Assembly (NCBI RefSeq): GCF_000315625.1
Contig: NW_005434657.1
Coordinates: forward strand, 784,130-807,487
Direction of reading: 5' to 3'
Source: Guillardia theta CCMP2712
Lineage: Eukaryota > Cryptophyceae > Pyrenomonadales > Geminigeraceae
Length of the DNA: 23,358 nt
This document shows, one piece after another, positions 18,101-23,358 of this stretch. A model generated the notes under the pieces. The model ran no database searches, had not been told where the DNA came from, and saw nothing but the letters and a program-made list of their open reading frames with translations. The translations under genes and the position numbers were made by a program. Each line of letters opens with the position of its first letter. The first letter of the stretch is position 1.

Positions 18101-21100
18101 TCACCTTCACTGTGCGAGACAGCTCCTCTCCCTTCGTCGTCTGCGCTGCTCAAGGGGCCTTGGGCTCGCCGTCGAGCCCATGGCAGGAGGTGAAGGCGGC
18201 CAACACGCCGTACCGGGTGAGGTCAGCGACAGTCACCTCAGCATCTCTCTCCCCGAAGTACAGCAGCATCATGAATAACGACCTTGTCCTGCTGTTCAGC
18301 GGGCGCGGCTTGGGCTCGTCGTTCGAGGACGTGAAAGTCAAGCTCGTCAACACCAGTCAAGGATGCTCGTCCTCCTACTCCGACCCAGGGCAGTTCCCCT
18401 GCTCCTGCTCCTCGTCCCTTGCTGCCGAGCTCGTGTGTAACTGTGCTTCATCCTCATCGGACTCTGGTTACCTAGCAGGAGGAGCCCCGTCTCTGGTCCT
18501 CGCAGACAGCTCCTCCTCAGGCCACTCATCCTTCATCCCGCAGTTCAGCGGAGCAGCAACAGCTTGCTGGTCCTACGGAGGGATCGGACTGGTCGGCACC
18601 TCCTACCTCGAGCTCCTTCGCTTCACCGTCTCGCAGCCGAGCATCGCATGCTTCTACCCGCTCTACGTGGCCCCCAGCACCACCGCAAACTTCTACCTGC
18701 TGGGTCAAGGCATGAGACCCACAGACACGGTCAAGATCGTGCGGGAGTTCGACGGCTGCTCCTCCCCCGCCCTCCTCTCGGGCACCTTAGGGAGTGGAGT
18801 GAGCATGTCGGGGATGCAGGGAGTGCTGCCCCTTCTAGTGAGCATGGAGCTGGGGACGTACAACCGCTACATCCTCTGCTACTCCTTCGGTCTCAACTTC
18901 ACCCGCGTTGGATTCAGCGTGCTACAGGTCTCCACTCCAGTGATCGAGAGCTTCAGCCCTGCCGCGCTGATTCGAGGGGACAACGTTGTCACCATCTACG
19001 GGAGGGCGCTGCATGAAGGTTTGACCTTCGTCCTCACGCTCCTTGACAGGACCTGCGCCCAAGTCACGGCTGCCTCGGCCTTGGTGAATATGGTGAGAAG
19101 AATTCGTATTGTTTCCTCCGCTTCTCCTCTCTCTCGTCCTCCTCCTTTCCTCCTCGCTCCTCTGCAGCTTCCCTACACCTCTCACTTCGCTTCCTTGACC
19201 TTCCATCCTCTTCCTCACCCTCTGACTTCTCCTGCTCTCTCTCCTGCTCCTCCTCCCTTCGTGCTTCTTCAACTGCCTCTGACATTCTTCACAGGGTCCC
19301 ATCAGTTGCGATGACAAGAGACTCTCCTGTTCCCTCAGTTTCACCGTCCCAGATACAGTCAGTACCATCCTCTACCTCTGCCAGCGTCCTCCCAACAACC
19401 AGTTTCTCGCCGTTGGCTCGTTGAAGCTTCAGGGCCCTTCAGCAAGCACCATCACTCCCTCCGCCGTCTCTCCCGATGTCCCCAGCTCCTTCGAGGTCAG
19501 TGGAAGTGGCTTCTTTGCCACAGGTGCAGTATCCGCCTCCTTCCTCGCTCGTGGGGCCTCGTGCTCGTCCTACTCAAGCGACCAGCTCGTTGCCTCCGTT
19601 GCTTCCACTTCCATCTTGTTCGTCAACTCGACGCTCTACCGCTTCAGCTACGTCTTTGCGGGAGGAAGCATCGGAGACATCAGGGTTTGCTTCAGGACTA
19701 GCACCGTACAAGACCTCGGAACGATCTCGATCGTCTCCCCCAGCATCTCCCTCGCCCTTCCCCGCTACCTCACCAACTTGACGCTGCTCACCGTGATACA
19801 GCAGGGTGTACCCTTCAACCTTTCCCTCCAAGGTACCGGTCTCTCCTCCCCGAACATCTTCGTCAAGATCGTCCCTTCCTCGCAGCTCTGCCAGGGTACC
19901 GTCAGCCTCGTCACAGGAGCGGCGGCAGGAGGTGAAGCTCGCCTCGTCAGCAGCCAGCAGGCTCAGTTCCCAGCTGGAATCCGGCAGAGCGGGCCGATGC
20001 ACGTCTGCTTCCTCACGCGCGGAGCTCCGTCGTTCCTCGACGTCCCCAGCAGCTCCTTCACCGTCCTCCCCCCCGTCACTGTGACCAGCATCATCCCAGC
20101 GTACACGATAGCGGGGGATGGAGCAACCAAGGTCTTCCTGTACGGCAGCGCCCTTGTTTCCTCCAGCTTCTCCTCCTCGCTCTTCCTCTCCTCCGCCGAC
20201 TGCATCGTCGGCTCGCAGCCTCCCGGTGGCTCCTCTCAGCTCCTTGTGGACGATGACGGGGGCAACGGTCGCGTCGCCTTCGCCTCCTTCGTCTTGACCT
20301 CCCCGGGGACCTTCAGGCTCTGCGTGCAGACTTCCCTGTCGTCGCTTCCTCAAGACGTCGGCGCGATCAACGTCCTTGCCGCCTCTTCTCTTCCTCTCCT
20401 CGCGCAGATCGCTCCGACTTCCCTCCTCGCGGGTCAGGCCACCAGCTTCGTGCTGAGGGGACAGGCTCTCTCCTCGACACTCAAGCTCATGGTCGCCTCC
20501 TCCTGCTCCTCCCCGACGAGCTACATCAGCTCCATCGCTTCGGTGAACGACAACAGGACGATCGCTTACAGCTCGGCCCTCACTGTCCCCTTCATCTCTT
20601 CCTCGGTCAAGATCTGCATCGCTACGTCCTCCAGCTCCACCTACCTCGAGCTCGTGACGTTGAGCATGAAGAGTCTGATACGGCCATCATTGTACCAACA
20701 GCCGGCGGCTCCTCTCCTCCTCTATCGCAACTTCCCAGCTGATCTGGAGTTTGTGGGGGATGGCATCGGAGCTGGAGACGCTGTCTTCATCTCCTCCTCC
20801 TCCTGCCCCTCCGACCCTGCGAAGCCGGTCCTCAATCTCCTTTCGGTCGTTCCAACTGTACCCGGAGGGGAGGTCAAAGTCATCGCAAGCAGCATGCTCG
20901 TGCTGCCTCTGGCGGCGTGCGAGACTTCTCGCTATCGTCTATCCTTCCGGCTCACAGCAATGTCCTCCTCCTCCTCCCCCTACAGCATCTGCTACGTCCC
21001 TCTCGGATTCGCTTACGCTCTCACCATCAGCCCGGGAGTGCAGGTTGTGACTCCGTTCCTCTCCTCCTTCCTCCCCAAGTTCGTCAACAGCATGAGCTTC

Positions 21101-23323
21101 CAGCAGATCACCTTCCAGGGGTCAGGAGGATACGCACCAGGAGACAAGCTCATCCTCCTCTCGCCCTACTCCTCATCCTCCTCCTTCCTCACCAGGACTT
21201 GCCAGAGCTACGTGGGAGCGTACGAGCAGGTGGCGACGAGCTTGCGGTACACGGTCAGAGCGCTGGATATCAACGGGAGGACGTTGGTTGCCTACTTCAA
21301 CCTCTCGGAGACGAGGACGGAATTTCTCGCATGCTACCAGCCCTACGATGCTACTGGGTGGCGGGATGTGACGTCGGTCAGCAGCGGGGAAGTGATCAAG
21401 GTCGTGCCCCCAACGGCTTCCTCCCTCGCCACTCCCTTCCTCTACGCCCGCTCCCTCACCACGCTGTCTGTCGTGGGTCTGGGGCTCTCGTTCGGGGACA
21501 GGTACTGGCATTCATACATTCCCCTGCCTGCCTGCCTGCCTGCGTGCCTCCCTCCTGCTGTCTCTCTTTCCTTCTCTTTCCCCCTTTGATTCCTTTCCCC
21601 GGACACCTCTCCCATTCTTCTTCCTCCTCCTCTTCTCTCCTGATGAACCCACCCTTCAGTTACAAGATCGTCAAGGAGGGAGGAAGCTGTCAATCCGATC
21701 TTCCTGTGGTAGGAGGGGACGTGCGAATTCCCAGCAGGATTTCTCAGCTCGCTGACACGGCTCAAGTCTCCTTCCTGCTGGGGGCAGAGGCCATAGGACG
21801 CACTACCGTCTGCTTTCTCCCCCGAGGAGGATGCGACTTTTCCCCCGTCGCCTCACTTGAGGTCAGGCCGCCTGCTCCCTTGGCCGTTGACGGCAGCACG
21901 GACTACGGCGGCGCCATCCTAAACCATCCATTCCTCCTCCGGCTCTCCGGCATCGGGCTCAGCAGCACTGACGACCTCACGGTCGTACCGGGTGACGTGG
22001 CATGCAGCGACGGGGTCATGTCCTCTGCTAGGATCTTCTCCTACGCCTCCAGCAGCTCTGCGAGCGCAGACGGAAGTTTGTCCTCCTTCCTCCTCACCGT
22101 CACAGGCTACGAGACGCGCGGCAAGCTCTGCTTCCGCTACTGCTCCAACGGAGGATGCAGCGGCAGGTCGTCCTTCCGGGAGACCGGGTTGTACCTCAAG
22201 CTCCTTGAGCCGACAGTCACTCAGGTGCCTGTTGTCTCCCCCTTCTCCCCTCCTCCTCGATCGATCTGCTGCTTCTTACAGCTCGGGAGTGAATCTTGTC
22301 CTCTCTTCCTCAAATCCCCTCCTCCTCTGCTGTTCGTTTCTCCTTCCTCCTTTCCTTCCTCCGCTCTTCTCCTCCCCTCCGCGCTCATCCTGTCTCAGGT
22401 CAAACCCAATGAGATCCAAAAAGACATGTACGTCACGTTTGACATTCAAGGAAACTCGTTTACACCCAAAGACAACTTCAAGGTTTCCCTCGTTTTCTCC
22501 TTCCTCTTCTCCCGCCTCCCCTTCCTCCCACTTTCCTTCTCCTCCTCCTCCTCCTCCTGCACCACCACCACCACCACCACGCTTTTCTTCCTTCCTCCTT
22601 GGCCCATTCTTCTTCTACGCACCATTTCCCGATCCCTTCCACTCCCCCTCTTCCTCCCCTTCCTCCCCTTCCTCCCCTTCCTCCTCTTCTCTTTCAACAT
22701 GAACTCACTTCTCTGTCCAGCTCGTCCACAGCACAGCGCCGTGCTCGGGCAGTGATTCGGCTCTGGACGTGATGACGGGAGGTAACGGTCGCGCCCCCTG
22801 GAACGTCTCCTGTCCCTACGCCTTGGGCGTGCAATGCAAGGGGGCCGTCAGCTTCACCATCGAGGGGACTGGGACTGGCAAGCTCTGCTACCTGCCCTCA
22901 GGAGGAGCAGGTTCTTTCTCCTCCTCTAGCTCCTCCAGCTCCTCCTCCTCCTCCTCCTCTAGCTCTGTCTTCTGCTCCTGCTCCTGCTCATCCTCTCGAT
23001 CTCCTCGTTCTCGTCCTCCCCCTCCTCCTCCTGCTCTTCTGCTTCTGCTCCTGCTCCTGCTCTTGCTCTTGCTCCTGCTCCTGCTCTTGCTCCTGCTCCT
23101 GCTCTTGCTCCTCCTGCTCCTTTTGCTCTCCTCCTGCCTCTAGCTCCTGCACCTGCTCCTTGACCTCCTCCTCCCCTTCCCGTCATCACCTCGTCTCTCG
23201 TGCGCTTCTCCGCCCTCCCCCTCATTGTCGCTCCTGCTCTTGTGGGTTCTCAACCGGCTCAGGTTATCGCGACATCCTCCTCGGCTACAACAACACACCA
23301 TACATCATCCAAGTCTGCGAGGG
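15139..23323 (+). CDS. Giant secreted protein of at least 21 tandem two-cysteine, IPT/TIG-like modules (six exons, 3' partial)
   Basis: Exons: 15139-19092, 19295-21501, 21660-22224, 22399-22482, 22721-22910 and 23263-23323. The gene runs off the window after a gtgagc donor, with 2353 residues read so far. Joins are phase-consistent (0,2,0,0,1). Residues 1-21 are a classic signal peptide (LLLFRFLLLLSLVHFASC). The rest divides into about 21 modules of roughly 95-135 residues. Each typically has a start such as VTSVTP, a GxGL or GQNL turn, a strand like VKLSxDC, often GGEAR or GGxxR/K, and near the end a strand with LCW, VCF or LCY. The two cysteines per module probably pair, as expected for secreted beta-sandwiches. 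The fold looks IPT/TIG-like, but this is inference from pattern. No transmembrane segment is seen so far; an anchor could lie beyond the window. Likely an adhesin, cell-surface or flagellar-surface protein. Confidence 0.82.
22911..23262 (+). repeat. Repeat-rich intron (TCC then GCTCCT/GCTCTT arrays) in the giant modular gene
   Basis: This 352-bp intron starts gttctt and ends with ctcaaccggctcag. Its first part (about 22916-22965) is a TCC/AGC run, and its middle (about 22974-23125) is an array of CTCCTG, CTCTTG and CTTCTG hexamers on the sense strand. In the exon frame it stays open as poly-Ser and then poly-Leu up to a stop at 23143. Splicing around it joins GCA-G to GT-TAT in frame, which supports its being an intron. 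Confidence 0.8.
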
Positions 23324-23358
23324 GTGAGCCCTCCCTCCTCCTCTCCCCTCCTCTCCTC

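Noticed and set aside
19093-19294. Open frame read-through from the first exon of the giant gene to 19314
   Set aside because: The stretch is Pro/Leu/Ser low-complexity and pyrimidine-rich, starts with gtgaga and ends with cttcacag; splicing it out restores the two-cysteine module pattern.
22974-23125. Regular short repeats that could suggest a CRISPR array or a Leu-rich transmembrane protein
   Set aside because: The units are contiguous hexamers without spacers, and the segment lies between good splice sites that join coding frames; it is intronic low-complexity DNA.

Overview
The window looks like nuclear DNA of a eukaryote, most likely a unicellular alga or protist. The genes are split by GT-AG introns, many only about 46-60 bp long. 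Introns have pyrimidine-rich sense strands full of simple repeats, and coding DNA is moderately GC-rich and dense. A cryptophyte such as Guillardia is my best guess from intron style and protein types, but this is inference and a haptophyte or another alga is not excluded. I see no rRNA, tRNA, CRISPR array or prokaryotic operon.

Layout, left to right: (1) 197-3984, plus strand, five exons: a secretory-pathway glycosyltransferase of the GT61/DUF563 type behind a long N-terminal region with Ig-like and filamin-like segments. (2) 4492-5606, minus strand, at least four exons: a sigma-type glutathione S-transferase with a C-terminal extension ending in KKEL. (3) 6280-12972, minus strand, nine exons: a complete polycystin-2 (TRPP)-like channel of about 1976 residues, with an unusually elaborate ectodomain (CGDG Cys motif, CUB-like segment, Cys-rich block, EF-hand loop) and a C-terminal C2 domain. 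(4) 12973-15138: a spacer with a MITE-like element (30-bp perfect terminal inverted repeats), a weak candidate small gene and an AT-rich island. (5) 15139 to the right edge, plus strand, at least six exons and incomplete: a giant secreted protein built from at least 21 divergent tandem modules of about 100-130 residues, each with two characteristic cysteines and often a GG-E-x-R/K motif. The modules resemble IPT/TIG-type beta-sandwiches.

All exon joins given were worked out by hand from splice sites, and reading-frame phase is consistent across every join of the four main genes. Three of the four main genes bear on the cell surface or secretory pathway (glycosyltransferase, channel, giant adhesin-like protein). 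The channel and the giant protein are transcribed divergently from the same spacer. Whether they work together, for example as a flagellar or cell-surface sensing complex, is a hypothesis only.
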